Of a stretch of 64,000 nt of DNA, positions 33,610-51,516 are shown piece by piece. The DNA lies in NCBI GenBank assembly GCA_028826165.1, contig JAPDFW010000103.1, positions 511,501 to 575,500 on the forward strand, in the 5' to 3' direction. The DNA is from Anaeramoeba ignava. Taxonomy: Eukaryota; Metamonada; Anaeramoebidae. Under the pieces are notes generated by a model. The model had not been told where the DNA came from. It saw only the letters and a list, made by a program, of their open reading frames with translations, and made no database searches. The position numbers and the translations under genes were made by a program. Each line of letters starts with the position of its first letter. The stretch's first letter is position 1.

Positions 33610-33617
33610 TATAAAAG
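33610..33617 (+). promoter_or_regulatory. TATA box-like element, last tRNA of the cluster
   Basis: TATAAAAG 43 nt upstream of the tRNA at 33653. Confidence 0.5.
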
Positions 33618-33652
33618 AAGAACTTTTAAAAATTTTAATTTATAAAAAAAAA

Positions 33653-33725
33653 GGAGAGATAGTATAAAGGAAAGAATGTGAGCCTGTCAAGCTCAAGATC
33701 CGGAGTTCGAGTCCCGGTCTCTCCA
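33653..33725 (+). tRNA. tRNA-Asp (GTC) variant with extended T arm
   Basis: Perfect acceptor GGAGAGA/TCTCTCC and anticodon stem TGAGC/GCTCA, loop CTGTCAA with T33 and GTC. The T arm CCGGAGTTCGAGTCCCGG is one nucleotide longer than normal. Discriminator A. T-rich terminators follow. Confidence 0.7.
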
Positions 33726-34268
33726 AAAACGATTTTTTTGTTGTTTTTTTTTTTGAAGTAATTTTAATTTAATTTTAATTTTAATTGTAATTTTATCTAA
33801 TTTAATTGTAATTTCATTGTAATTTTAATTGTAATTTCATCTAATTAATTTTAATTTCTATTTAAATGGTTAAATTGGTTGTTAATTTGTATTAATTTTT
33901 TTTTTTGATAAATGAAAAATCTTTTCTTGTTTTTTGTTGTTGTTGTTTTAAAATTAATCGGTTTTTATCCGTTAAAAAAGATTATTTGAAAAAAAAAAAG
34001 AAAAATGATTTTTGGAAAGGAAAAAAAATGAAAAAAAATGAAAAAAAAAATTTGAATTAAAAAGAAGTTATTTGATTAGTTATTAAATGAGTTAAATGAT
34101 TTAATCTGATCTAGATTTTCCCCAATTAAGAAAACGCCTAAATAATTTTTATAAAAAAAAAAGAGAGAAAATTAAATTAATTTTTTTTCCGATTTTAAAA
34201 TTAAAATTAAAATTAAAATTATAATTAAAATTAAAATTAAAATTAAATTTAAATTTAAAAATGGAAAC
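33726..34268. other. Intergenic, tRNA cluster to acyltransferase 3' end
   Basis: T-rich terminator region, AATTTTAATTGTAATTTC units to about 33890, mixed A/T sequence, and a short non-repetitive piece at about 34060-34150 (containing CTGATCTAGATTTTCCCC). An AAAATT run borders the acyltransferase stop. I recognise no gene. Confidence 0.5.
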
Positions 34269-37200
34269 TCACTTCATTATCAACTTTTCCAAATTCATAA
34301 AAGGTTGTTCAACCAAGAAATAAAGAATAAAACCAATTAAATAGCAAGTACCAACATTAGCAATAGAATTATAAAAAATAGGAGTAGTATCATAATCGAA
34401 CAAAATTCTTGAGCTAAAAATGACCATTAGCATAACAACTGGATGAGAAACATAAACAGAATAAGTTAATCTTGAAATAGGAACCCAAATTTTAAAGAAC
34501 AAAAACTTTTTAAAAGCAGAAGGAGTATCATGGAAGTAAACAAAGATAAGCAATATAAGCCCAACAGCAAGACCCCACAAAAGTTTTGACAAACCAATAT
34601 AAACAGCGTTTTGAGCGTTATTCCAATTATTTCCGAGATTTTTGAAGTTATCATAAGGAGAAAATTGAACCACTGCCATCGTTGCAAATGCGACAAGGAA
34701 AATAATATTCGACAACGCATAGTGAATCTTTGTGATTCTTTTCTTCTTCTCAAATGCTTTTGGTTTGTCAACAAGTTTTTCTTGTTCTTCAATCTCTAAA
34801 ATTTCTGATCGATTTGGTTGAAGTTTTTTCCAACTGAAAGTTGCCATTGCAAATCCAACTCCTACAAGATAAGGCAATATGCGTGTGTATGGTTTCGTGT
34901 ATATTTTGTTCCTGTATGTGTTGTATTGGTCTTCGTCTAAAAGAGTGAAGTTGATGTTGTAGTGATCAACAAGGTAGAAATTAAGTGCAAGTGATATTAT
35001 TCCAAATACTCCGACAATTGAAAATCCAATCCATTGATTTATTATGTATAAAACTGAGAATATTGGTGCAATAATGTAAAATTGAACATCGTTTGCGAGA
35101 TACCAACACCAATCTGAATAATATTATTAAATTAAATTAAATTAAATTAAATTAAATTAAATATTATTATTAAATTAAATATTATTATTGAATTAAATAT
35201 TATTATTAAATTAAATATTATTATTAAATTAATTTTATTATTGAATTAAATATTATTATTGAATTAAGTATTATTAAATTAAATATTATTATTAAATTAA
35301 ATTAAATTAAATTAAATTAAATATTATTATTAAATTAAATTAAATTAAATTAAATATTATTATTAAATTAAATTAAATTAAATTAATATTATTATTAAAT
35401 TAAATATTATTATTATTATTGAATTAAATATTATTATTAAATTAATTTTTATTATTGAATTAAATATTATTATTGAATTAAATATTATTATTAAATTAAA
35501 TATTATTATTAAATTAAATATTATTATTAAATTAAATATTATTATTATTATTAAATTAAAATATTATTATTAAATTAATTTTATTATTGAATTAAATATT
35601 ATTATTGAATTAAATATTATTATTAAATTAAATATTATTATTAAATTAAATATTATTATTAAATTAAATATTATTATTAAATTAAATATTATTATTATTA
35701 TTAAATTAAATATTATTATTATTGAATTAAATATTATTAAATTAAATATTATTGAATTAAATATTATTATTATTATTATTAAATTAAATATTATTATTAT
35801 TATTATTAAATTAAATATTATTGAATTAAATATTATTAAATTAAATATTATTGAATTAAATATTATTAAATTAAATATTATTGAATTAAATATTATTATT
35901 ATTATTATTCACTTACTCATGCATTCATCGTTGTAATCTTTTGGATAAAAATTATTAAAAAAGAATAAAGTTGAATACCAATATTTGTTACAAGTGTTTT
36001 TTAATCCATCTTTAACAAGATGATAATATGGACCATTGCTAAGATGAAGAGATAAATTGTTATAAATGATTAAAACAAAAAAAAGAACAGGAAAAAGACG
36101 GAAAAATCTATGAAAAAAGAATTTTAAATTAAATTTTGAATTGAATTGATTTTTGAATTGAATTGATTTTTAAAATTGATTTTTGAATTGATTTGATTTT
36201 TGAATTGATTTGATTTTTAAATTAAAATTAATTTTTGAATTGATTTTTGAATTGAATTGATTTTACCGATGAATGTAATATTTCCAAAAACTGAATTCCT
36301 TTTTTTTTAGTTTGTGAATTGTATAAAAAGTCACAAGAAATCCACTTATAACAAAAAATGTATCTGCTGCAAATTCAGCTCCCATAATAAATTGAAAAGG
36401 CCATTTTGTTGTTGGACCATCCTCAGAAATTACATAAACAATGTTTCTATAACCAGTAACTTCTTGAATTGAGATTGTTTCACCTAATTTTAATTATAAT
36501 TTTATAAATAATTTTAATTTTAATTTTAATTTTGATTTTGATTTTGATTTTGATTTTAATTTTGAATTTTAATTTTGATTTAAATTTTAATTTTAATTTT
36601 AAATGAATTTTAATTTTATAAATAATTTCAAATTTAATTTTAAATTTAATTTTAATTTTAATTTTAAATAATTTCAAATTTAAATTTTAATTTTATAAAT
36701 AATTTTAATTTTATAAATAATTTTAATTTTATAAATAATTTTAATTTCAAATTTAATTTTATAAATAATTTTAATTTTAATTTTAATTTTAAATTTAATT
36801 TAAATTTTAATTTTAATTTCAATTTTAAATATAATTATAATTTTATAAATGATTTTAATTTTAATTTTTAATTATAATTTTAATTTTAATTTTATAAATA
36901 ATTTTATAAATAATTTCAAATTTAATTTTATAAATAATTTTAATTTTAATTTTAATTTTAATTTTAATTTTAATTTTATAAATAATTTCAATTTTATAAA
37001 TGATTTTAATTTGAATTTTAATTTTAATTTTAATTATAATTTTGATTTTAATTATAAATAATTTTAATTTTAAATGAATTTTAATTGAATTTTAATTATT
37101 TACCTAAAATAATCCAAAACATAGATATAATTCTAAAGAAAGAGAAATGACTGAATTCAGGAAAAGGATAAGGTTTATGCATTTTTCTCCAATTTTTGAA

Positions 37201-37944
37201 GATATTAAAAGAAAGTAAAAGCTTGATTAAAAAACTTTTTTTTGGAGAATCTTTATTTTTCAAATCAAGTTGATCCCAATTATTATCTTCAAGACGCTCT
37301 TCATCTTTTTTTTGGTTGATAATCTCCTCTTTATTAATCTTAGAATTATCGGAAATCTCAGCAGAATCTGAGGAATCATTCTCATGATTTTTCTGCTGAC
37401 TTTTAACAGCAAAATATTGAGAACCTTCAATAGATTTTGATTGAGGAAACTTAAAGTATGCGAGAAAAAAAGCGGATACAACCAAAATAAAGACAATTAC
37501 AACAAGAACAATGGTGATAACAGGACCGGCAGAGAAGTCTCTTTGAAGGTCTTCAAGGCAGTGTATCTCTATTGTTGATGTGATAAGGGTAGTAGGAATG
37601 GGAAGTATATGATCCAAATAAATTTGAAGTGCATCTGGAATTTCAGAAGGATGACAAACATCTGGAAAGCAGAAACCCCACTGAAGAGGAAGTAAAGCTA
37701 CAGTCGCATCTAGTACAAAGTCTACAATGCAATGGTGTGTGTTCTCGAGCATCCAGCACAGCTCGTAATCTCCAGCATCTTTGGGTATGTTTTTTCCTGT
37801 TGCTAAATATATTGCTTCATATGAATCTGGTACTTCGAAATTAAACATCTTAGTGTATACTGTAGTGCAGTTTTCTTGTCCGTTTACAACGCTTATTTCT
37901 AGTACAATTATAATTAGTATAATTATGTTGAATAATTGTTTCAT
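34269..37944 (-). CDS. NRF-6/acyltransferase-3 family multispanning membrane protein
   Basis: Members of this family (nose-resistant-to-fluoxetine type) join an extracellular Cys-rich NRF domain to an acyltransferase-3 domain and act on lipids at the plasma membrane or ER. Four exons: 37104-37944, 36267-36483, 35917-36107 and 34269-35113, total 2094 nt, 697 residues, all phases consistent. Residues 1-22 are a signal peptide (MKQLFNIIILIIIVLEISVV). The NRF domain follows, with paired Cys (LCWMLENTHHC, WGFCFPDVCHPSEIPDAL). A membrane helix lies at about 145-170, then an acidic linker, and then the acyltransferase core with AADTFFVISGFLVTFY, RFFRLFPVLFFVLIIY, WCWYLANDVQFYIIAPIF and SRLTYSVYVSHPVVMLMVIF. 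The His of the usual HSWS-type motif is not obvious. It is divergent from the ACSL gene across a repeat-filled gap. Confidence 0.9.
35114..35916 (-). repeat. Acyltransferase intron 3, ATTTAATTTAATAATAAT repeat
   Basis: 803 nt of AATAATAATATTTAATTT units; donor GTAAGTGAAT, acceptor TATTCAG. Confidence 0.85.
36484..37103 (-). repeat. Acyltransferase intron 1, AAAATT / AATTATTTATAAAATT repeat
   Basis: 620 nt; donor GTAAATAATT, acceptor AAATTAG. Removal joins FWIILG to ETISIQEVTG. Confidence 0.85.
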
Positions 37945-40818
37945 TTTTATTTTTTTTTTTTAAAAAGGAAAAAATGAAAAAAAAAATGAAAATTAAAATT
38001 AAAAAAAATTAAAAAAAAATTTTTTTGCTTTTTTTATTCTTCATCAATAAAATTTAAATATAAATTTATTTAATATTTTTAATATAAATTTATTCCACAT
38101 TTTTAATATAAATTTATTCCACATTTTTAATTATAAATTTATTTTAATATTTTTAATATAAATTTATTCCATATTTTTAATATAAATTTATTCCACATTT
38201 TTAATATAAATTTATTCCACATTTTTAATATAAATTTATTCCACATTTTTAATATAAATATATTTTATATTTTTAATATATATTTATTTTTATATTTTTA
38301 ATATAAATTTATTTTTATATTTTTAATATATATTTATTTTTATATTTTTAATATAAATTTATTTTAATATTTTTAATATAAATTTATTTTAATATTTTAA
38401 ATATAAAATTTTATTTATTTTTAATATAAATTTTAATATGTTTTTTAATTTATTTCACATTTTATATTTTTAATATAAATTTATTTCCATATTTTAAATA
38501 TAAATTTATTCCATATTTTAAAATATAAATTTATTTTAATATTTTTAAAAATATAAATTTATTTTTACATTTTTAATATAAATTTATTTTATATTTTTAA
38601 TATATATTTATTTTTAACATTTTTAAATATAAATTTATTTTTATATTTTTAATATAAATTTATTCCACATTTTTAAATATAAATTTATTTAATATTTTTA
38701 ATATAAATTTATTTTAATATTTTTAATATAAATTTATTCCACATTTTTAATATAAATTTATTTTAATATTTTTAATATAAATTTATTTAATATTTTTAAT
38801 ATAAATTTATTTAATATTTTTAATATAAATTTATTTTAATATTTTTAATATAAATTTATTTAATATTTTTAATATAAATTTATTTAATATTTTTAATATA
38901 AATTTATTTAATATTTTTAATATAAATTTATTTTATATTTTTAATATAAATTTATTTCATATTTTTAATATAAATTTATTTTATATTTTTAATATAAATT
39001 TATTTTATATTTTTAAAATATAAATTTATTTCAATATTTTTAATATAAATTTATTTTTATATTTTTAATATAAATTTATTTTTTTTTATTCCATATTTTT
39101 AATATAAATTTATTTTTATATTTTCCATATAAATTTATTTTATATTTTTAATATAAATTTATTCCACATTTTTAATATAAATTTATTCCATATTTTTAAT
39201 ATAAATTTTATTTTTATATTTTTAATATAAATTTATTTTATATTTTAAATATAAATTTATTTTATATTTTTAATATAAATTTATTTTACATTTTTTATAA
39301 ATTTATTTTATATTTTTAATATAAATTTATTTTATATTTTTAATATAAATTTATTTTATATTTTAAATATAAATTTATTCCATATTTTTAATATAAATTT
39401 ATTTTATATTTTTAATATAAATTTATTCCATATTTTTAATATAAATTTATTTTATATTTTTAAAATATAAATTTATTCCACATTTTTAATTATAAATTTA
39501 TTTAATATTTTAAATATAAATTTATTCCACATTTTTAATATAAATTTATTCCACATTTTTAATATAAAATATATTTTAATATTTTTAATATAAATTTATT
39601 TTAATATTTTTAATATAAATTTATTTTAACATTTTTAATATAAATTTATTCCACATTTTTAATATAAATTTATTCACATTTTTAATATAAATCTATTCCA
39701 CATTTTTAATATAAATTTATTTTAATATTTTTAATATAAATTTATTTTATATTTTTAATATAAATTTATTTTATATTTTTAATATAAATTTATTTTTATA
39801 TTTTAAATATAAATTTATTTTAATATTTTTAATATAAATTTATTTAATATTTTTAATATAAATTTATTTAATATTTTTAATATAAATTTATTTTTATATT
39901 TTTAATATAAATTTATTTAATATTTTTAATATAAATTTATTCCATATTTTTAATATAAAATTTATTTAATATTTTTAAATATAAATTTATTTAATATTTT
40001 TAATATAAATTTATTCAATATTTTTAATATAAATTTATTCCACATTTTTAATATAAATTTATTTAATATTTTTAATATAAATTTATTTTAATATTTTTAA
40101 TTATAAATTTATTTTATATTTTAAATATAAATTTATTTTTATATTTTTAATATAAATTTATTTTTAATATTTTAAAATATAAATTTATTCCAATATTTTA
40201 ATTTAAATTTATTTTATATTTTTAATATAAATTTATTTAATATTTTTAATATAAATTTATTTGATATTTTTAATATAAATTTATTCCACATTTTTAATAT
40301 AAATTTATTTAATATTTTTAATATAAATTTATTTTATATTTTTAATATAAATTTATTCCACATTTTTAATATAAATTTATTTAATATTTTTAATATAAAT
40401 TTATTTTATATTTTTAAATATAAATTTATTCCACATTTTTAATATAAATTTATTCCACATTTTTAATATAAATTTATTCCATATTTTTAATATAAATTTA
40501 TTTAATATTTTTAATATAAATTTATTTTAATATTTTTAAATATTAATCTATTTTATATTTTTAATATAAATCTATTTTAATATTTTTAAATAAAAATGAT
40601 CAAAAAAGAAAAAAAAATTTTTTGTTTTTATTTTGTTTTTATTTTTGACACTTTTTTTGCTTTTAAAAAATAAAATAAAATAAATAAAAAAAATATTGAA
40701 TAAATGAAAAATAAAAAGAAATAAAAAAGAAAGCAAAAAAAACCAAAAAAAATATTTTTTTAATTTAAAAAATTTTCATTTTTTTTCCTTTTTTATTTTT
40801 CAAAAGCAAAATTCCAAA
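37945..40818. repeat. 24-bp minisatellite in divergent intergenic region
   Basis: From about 38050 to 40590 a unit of about 24 bp (CATTTTTAATATAAATTTAT plus TCCA, or a TTTA ending) is repeated roughly a hundred times with small indels. It lies between the divergent starts of the acyltransferase (-, 37944) and ACSL (+, 40819). Both flanks, 37950-38050 and 40600-40818, are A- and T-run rich and presumably hold the promoters. Confidence 0.85.
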
Positions 40819-46052
<5,234 letters not shown>

Positions 46053-46187
46053 ATTCAAATTCAAAATTCAAATTCAAAATTCAAAATCCAATTTTTTTTC
46101 ATTTTTAATTTTGGTTTAATTGATTCAAAAATAAAAAACCAAAATTCATTTTTTTTCTTTTTTCTTTTTTCTTTTTCTATTTTTAAA

Positions 46188-49100
46188 ATGAAAGTTTTAA
46201 TTCTTTTAAATTTCTTTTTATTTTTAAATTTAATAAATTCAAGTAAAAAAAAATTTAAATTAAAAAAAATTAAATTAAAAAAAATTTCTTTTATTATTTA
46301 TTAAAATATTTATAAAACAAAAAGAAACATTTCCAAAAATTTGTGATGAAGGTCAATACTTGAACCAAGAAAATAATTCATGTGTTAATTGTGCTAATGG
46401 AACATATTCACTTGGAGGAGGAATTTTATACAATAATTGGACTTCTTTACCAGAAAATTTCCAAATAACTTGCACAGGAAATAATTGTATATCATGGATA
46501 ACAGAAGGAAGTTATATCAAAAGCGGTAATTCTGGAACTGATTCAACTGATTCAATTTTGAAATATTGGGTTTATTTAAACAAAGATGGAAAAATTGAAT
46601 TTTCTTATAAAGTTAATAGTCAAGAAAATAAAGATGGTTTTATTTTTTATATTGATGGATTCCCAAGAATTAATTTGGAATCATCCATTTTGGAATATCA
46701 AACAGTTTCCTTTTTTTTATCAAGTGGAATCCACCAATTTGAATGGGTTTATCACAAGGATTCTTCAATTTCTACTGGTTTGGATTGCGCTCAAATTGAA
46801 TATATTAAAGTAATTGGAATTAATTATTCAGCAAATCAATGTGAATTATGTTCAAAAGGATATTCAAGTTTTTCAGAATCAAGTGAATGTTTTATTTGTG
46901 AAAGAAATTATTATTCACCAAAAGAAGGATCTGAACAATGTTTTCAATGTAATTCTAATGAATACTCTGATATAGGAGCAGATCATTGTATTCAAAGAGA
47001 AAATTGCACTGATGATGATTATCAATTTTATTTCTCAAATTGTGAAAATAATGAAAGAACAAAAAAATGGAGATTAATTGAACCAAGTATTTGTTCGAAT
47101 GTTTCAGATAAACCTGATGAACCAGGATATTCTTGTGCTGATTGCAATCCTGGAAGTGTTATGAATAATAGTGTGTGCGAATTTTGTCAAGAAGGATTTC
47201 AAAGAAATCAATCTTCATCAGTATGTTCTCCTTGTGAAGAAGGTCATAAAGCAAGTATTGCGAAATATATCACAAATTTTATTGATTTACCAAATGAAAT
47301 GTATACAGATTGTTATGGTGAATGCGGATATCCAGGATGGAGACCAATGGTCGATTATTTGGATTCAGGTGTTGGTCATTTGGGTTTTATACAAAATTCT
47401 ATTGTTCAATTTATTAATTTATCAAATCCTGGAAATATTATTTTTAATTACACTTTACAATGTGAAAATGTTACAACTTATCAAGTTTATTGTGGTTTTA
47501 ATTTCTTTATTGATAATGTTGTTTATTATTCAATGTATGATAAAAACATTACAAATCAAGTTGTTGAATATAATTTAACTTCTGGTGAACATACTGTTGG
47601 ATGGATTTTTTGGAAAGTAAATATTCAAGAAAAAAGAAAATTCAATTATTAATATTTATTAAACAAAAATTAAAAATAATAATTCTTTCTTTTTTTTTAC
47701 TTTTAAGGCTTATCCAAATAGATCATATTCAAATAATGATTTCGCAAGAATAAATCAAATCATCATTCATGGTGTTTCTCCTCAAGAAGGAGGAGCAGAT
47801 ACTTGCCAAATTTGTCCAGAAGGAACTTATAGTGAAGGAAATTCATCATTTTGCTCATTATGCAAGCCAGGTCAATATGGAAATAGAATGGGATTATCAA
47901 AATGCTATGATTGCCGAGAAAACACATTTTCAAAAGATTCAGGAAGCACATCTTGTTTGGATTGCGGACCTGGAACAACTTCACAAAGTGGAGCATCAGA
48001 ATGCAATACAAATAACTGCACTTTTACAATTAATGAATTGGATATCACTTATAATTTACAACCTCTTGAATCAAATACTTCAATGAATGGACCTGTTTTT
48101 GATTCTTATGGAAACAAATATTATCTCAGTATTTGCAATCAAAACCCAACAAATAATACTTGTTTGGATGAAAACAATCAACCAATTTTAACTTATGCTT
48201 GCCAAGAATCATCAAGTAATATTTCAATAGATATTGGCAATATAATTGGATTCGAAACTTTATCCTCAAATCCAAGAGATGGATTAATTGTTAGTTTTGG
48301 AAATGGAGAAATTGGATGTGATTCAAATCAACATAGAAATTCTTCAATAACTTTTATTTGTGATGTTTATTCGGGAAATGGATCTTTAGTTGCTGATGGA
48401 AATGTAATTGATCCTCAAAATCCTTGCAATTTCAAGTTTATATGGAACACACAATATGCATGTCCTTTATGCACAGAAAGAGATTATTCCTTTTTTTACA
48501 CTGATTGTATTAATGCTCAAAGACAAAAAACATATTATTGGATTGAAAACCCAAAAAAATGTTTTGGAGGTGTTTCTCTTCCTGCAAATGAGATTGTTTC
48601 ATGCACAGACGATATTGTTTGTGGAGCAGGCCAATACTCAAATACCACAGATTGTGTGGATTGTTCTCAAGGATTTTATTCACTTGGTGGAGGTGTTATT
48701 TACAATTTATCAAATTTTAACCAAATTTTCCAAATGGGTTGCGTTTCATTTGATAATATTGTTAACCAAAATTGTTCGAATTGGACTGTAATTGGAAATC
48801 AAACTTTATTTGCTGGTTTTGGAAAGGAAAGTTGGTTCAGTTTAACTACAAACTTTGAAGTTGAAGGAACACTTCTTTTTCTTATTCAATCATTCGCAAT
48901 TCTTCCAAATCAAAAATTGGTTTTCTCAATTGATAATAGCCAATCATATACATATGAAAAATTGATTGAAGAATACACAATCCAAAACTTTGGTATTTCA
49001 AACGGACCTCATATTTTCAAATGGAATTTTACAAACGAAAATGAAAATCAAGAATTAAGAAACAATACATTATATAATATATCAATAAAAGAAATATCAG

Positions 49101-50995
49101 CACTAAGAATCACAAAAAGTTCAGATGTATGCACAGTTTGTCCGCCAGGTTCATATTCAAATCAAAATGGATCATCAAAATGTGAACTTTGTCCTATTAA
49201 TACAAAACAACCTCAAAAGGGTTCAATAGCATGTGTTCCTTGTGATGAAAATTATTACTCTTTGCGTGGACAAATTGAGTGCATCCCAAAAAATACACAA
49301 TGTTTTGAAGGAATTGATTATTATCCTGTTTATTCTCCATGCAAAAGTAATTCTCAACTCAAAATATACACTTGGTATCTCGCATATCCAACTTGTATAG
49401 GTAATCTCCCAGAACCAGAACTCGTTGAATGTCATTGTAATCCTGGCGAATACAATAACTCTAGTATGGATTATATATGCACTGCATGTCCTAAAGGAAG
49501 CTACAGTTTAGATCAAGATGCTCAAAAATGTATTCAAGCAAATTTAGGCCAAGCAGCAATTCTTTCTCTCAATTTATCCAATTTTATAGATCAATTTCTT
49601 ATAGAAGAACATAAAACATTTTGCAGTGGAGATTGCCAACTTTCAACTGGATGGAGAATTGGTGATAATTATCTTGATTCTGGAATTGCTGGAAATCAAG
49701 AAGTCAATTCAGAATTGATTTTTCCAAATGTTTCAATAATTGAAGATGGAATAATTTCTTTTGATTACAAACTTGTTATGAATCAATCCCAGAAAAACAA
49801 AAATTATAATTATAATGATAAAGAAAATGGTTTTAATGCAATATTGGAATTTATTATAAATGGAGAACCTGTTATCGGAGCTTTGGATAACGCAACAGAA
49901 AATTATCAACATGCCTCATTCCCTCTTTCAAAAGGAATTTATGAACTCAGATGGCTATATCATCAACAATGCTGCATCCAAGGACAAGCCTATCTTTTAA
50001 ATATTTTCATAAATGGAACTTCAGTTGGAAAATCTCAACAATTAATAAATTGTGATAATGGATATTTTTCAAATGAAACAGATTCAATAAATTGCTCACT
50101 TTGTGAGCCTGGTTCATTTACAAATTCTTCAATAAACGGATATTCTTCTTGTTTTTTATGCGAAAATGGAACTTTTAGTGATCAATACGGAATGCAATTT
50201 TGTCTTGATTGCGGAAATGGAACTTATTCAAACAAAGTTAATGGTTCAACTGAATGTCTTACTGATTGTATTTTTTCATTTGATAACAATATCCAATTCA
50301 ATCTAACAACACTTAATAATAAGGGAATCAATTCAATAATCAATCCAAACAACTCAACAGAGAAATTTTATTACTCAGTTTGTGATAAAATATCAAATAC
50401 TGATTTTTGCAAAGATTCAAATGGAAATGCTTTAAATACTTATATTTGTGAAATTGGAAAAAATTATGATATTAATTTTGGAAAAGTACTTTCAGTTTCA
50501 GAAATCACAACTTTAATCAATAACAAAAATTACACAGGAATCAGAATAAATTATACATATGGAGATGTTATTAATCAAGAATATGCACAAACACAAGTTG
50601 ATTTTATTTGTGATTTGAATTCGGGAATTGGAGTTCCAGTTGTTGTTGAAAAACATTTAAATAATCAAGATTCAAATGCAATAAAATATTTAGAATGGAG
50701 AAGCCAATACGGATGTAGAATTTGTTTGAGTTCTGATTATGATCGAATTGAAGGAGATTGCAATAAAGGAACAAAGAAAATCACTTATATTCCCAATAAG
50801 GATGATTGTATTAGTATTAATCCCCCAAATAATTATGAAGAAAAATGCAATAATTTTGTAATCTCAAGTATTTTTGTTTACGGTACTGTTGTTATTTTTA
50901 GTGGTTTTGTTATTTGGATGATGATCATGTGCTATCAAAGGCATAAAACAAAGAAAAAAGATATCTTATGCTTCAATCTAAAAGAGATCATTTAG
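46188..50995 (+). CDS. ELAPOR-like type I receptor with Cys-rich and MRH-like modules
   Basis: ELAPOR (KIAA1324/EIG121) proteins are endosome/lysosome-associated receptors with ephrin-receptor-type Cys-rich repeats and a mannose-6-phosphate-receptor homology (MRH) domain. Exons 46188-46242, 46325-47616 and 47708-50995 give 4635 nt, 1544 residues. Residues 1-18 are a signal peptide (MKVLILLNFFLFLNLINS). The ectodomain alternates CxxC blocks (CANGTYSLGGGILYNNW, CSQGFYSLGGGVIYNL, CPPGSYSNQNGSSKCELC) with jelly-roll-like segments. Two MRH-like segments sit at about 553-677 and 1302-1429, each ending near an FICD motif. YACPLCTERDYSFFY with GGVSLP matches the ELAPOR ACPLC block. A helix at about 1501-1525 (SIFVYGTVVIFSGFVIWMMI) precedes a short tail. 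A longer acidic tail (50968-51222) follows in another frame. Confidence 0.8.
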
Positions 50996-51222
50996 AATTG
51001 AGTTTTGGTGATGATCAAATTTTTCAAGAGCAACAAATTGATTTATTATCAGATGATTCCGAAACTAATATAGATTCTAATCGAAATCATATAATAAATG
51101 AAAATCATAATCAAAATGAAAATGCAAATCAAAATGAAAATGCAAATCAAAATGAAAATGCAAATCAAAATGAAAATGCAAATCAAAATGAAAATCAAAT
51201 AATAAATGAAAATTTAAATTAA
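50968..51222 (+). other. Likely cytoplasmic tail of the ELAPOR-like receptor, out of frame
   Basis: An 84-codon reading frame overlaps the 3' end of the receptor by 28 nt. It starts MLQSKRDHLELSFGDDQIFQ and continues acidic (EQQIDLLSDDSE), then NENANQ repeats, resembling a sorting tail. The frame is open back to a TAA in the codons just after the membrane helix. A one-base change in the A6 run near 50955 would fuse it to the helix. Separate gene, frameshift and sequencing error are all possible; I favour an indel. Confidence 0.5.
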
Positions 51223-51516
51223 AATTCAAATAAGAAATGAAAATTTAAATTAAAATTCAAATAAGAAATGAAAATTTAAATCAAAATGAAAATTAAAATC
51301 AAAATCATATAAGAAATGAAAATTTAAATTTAAAATCATATAAGAAATTAAAATTAAAATCAAAATCAAAATCAAAATGAAAATCAAAATCAAAATCAAA
51401 ATCAAAATCAAAATTAAAATTAAAATTAAATTCCATTTTTCATTTTTCATTTTTCATTTTTTTCTTTTCCAAAATAACAAAACAAAATAAAAGAAAACAA
51501 AATTAATAAAATAAAA
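51223..51516. repeat. Low-complexity spacer, ELAPOR-like to TLDc
   Basis: Repeats of AAGAAATGAAAATTTAAAT followed by (AAAATC)n and A-rich sequence up to the TLDc start. The AAATGAAAA units continue the NENANQ coding repeat beyond its stop. Confidence 0.6.
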
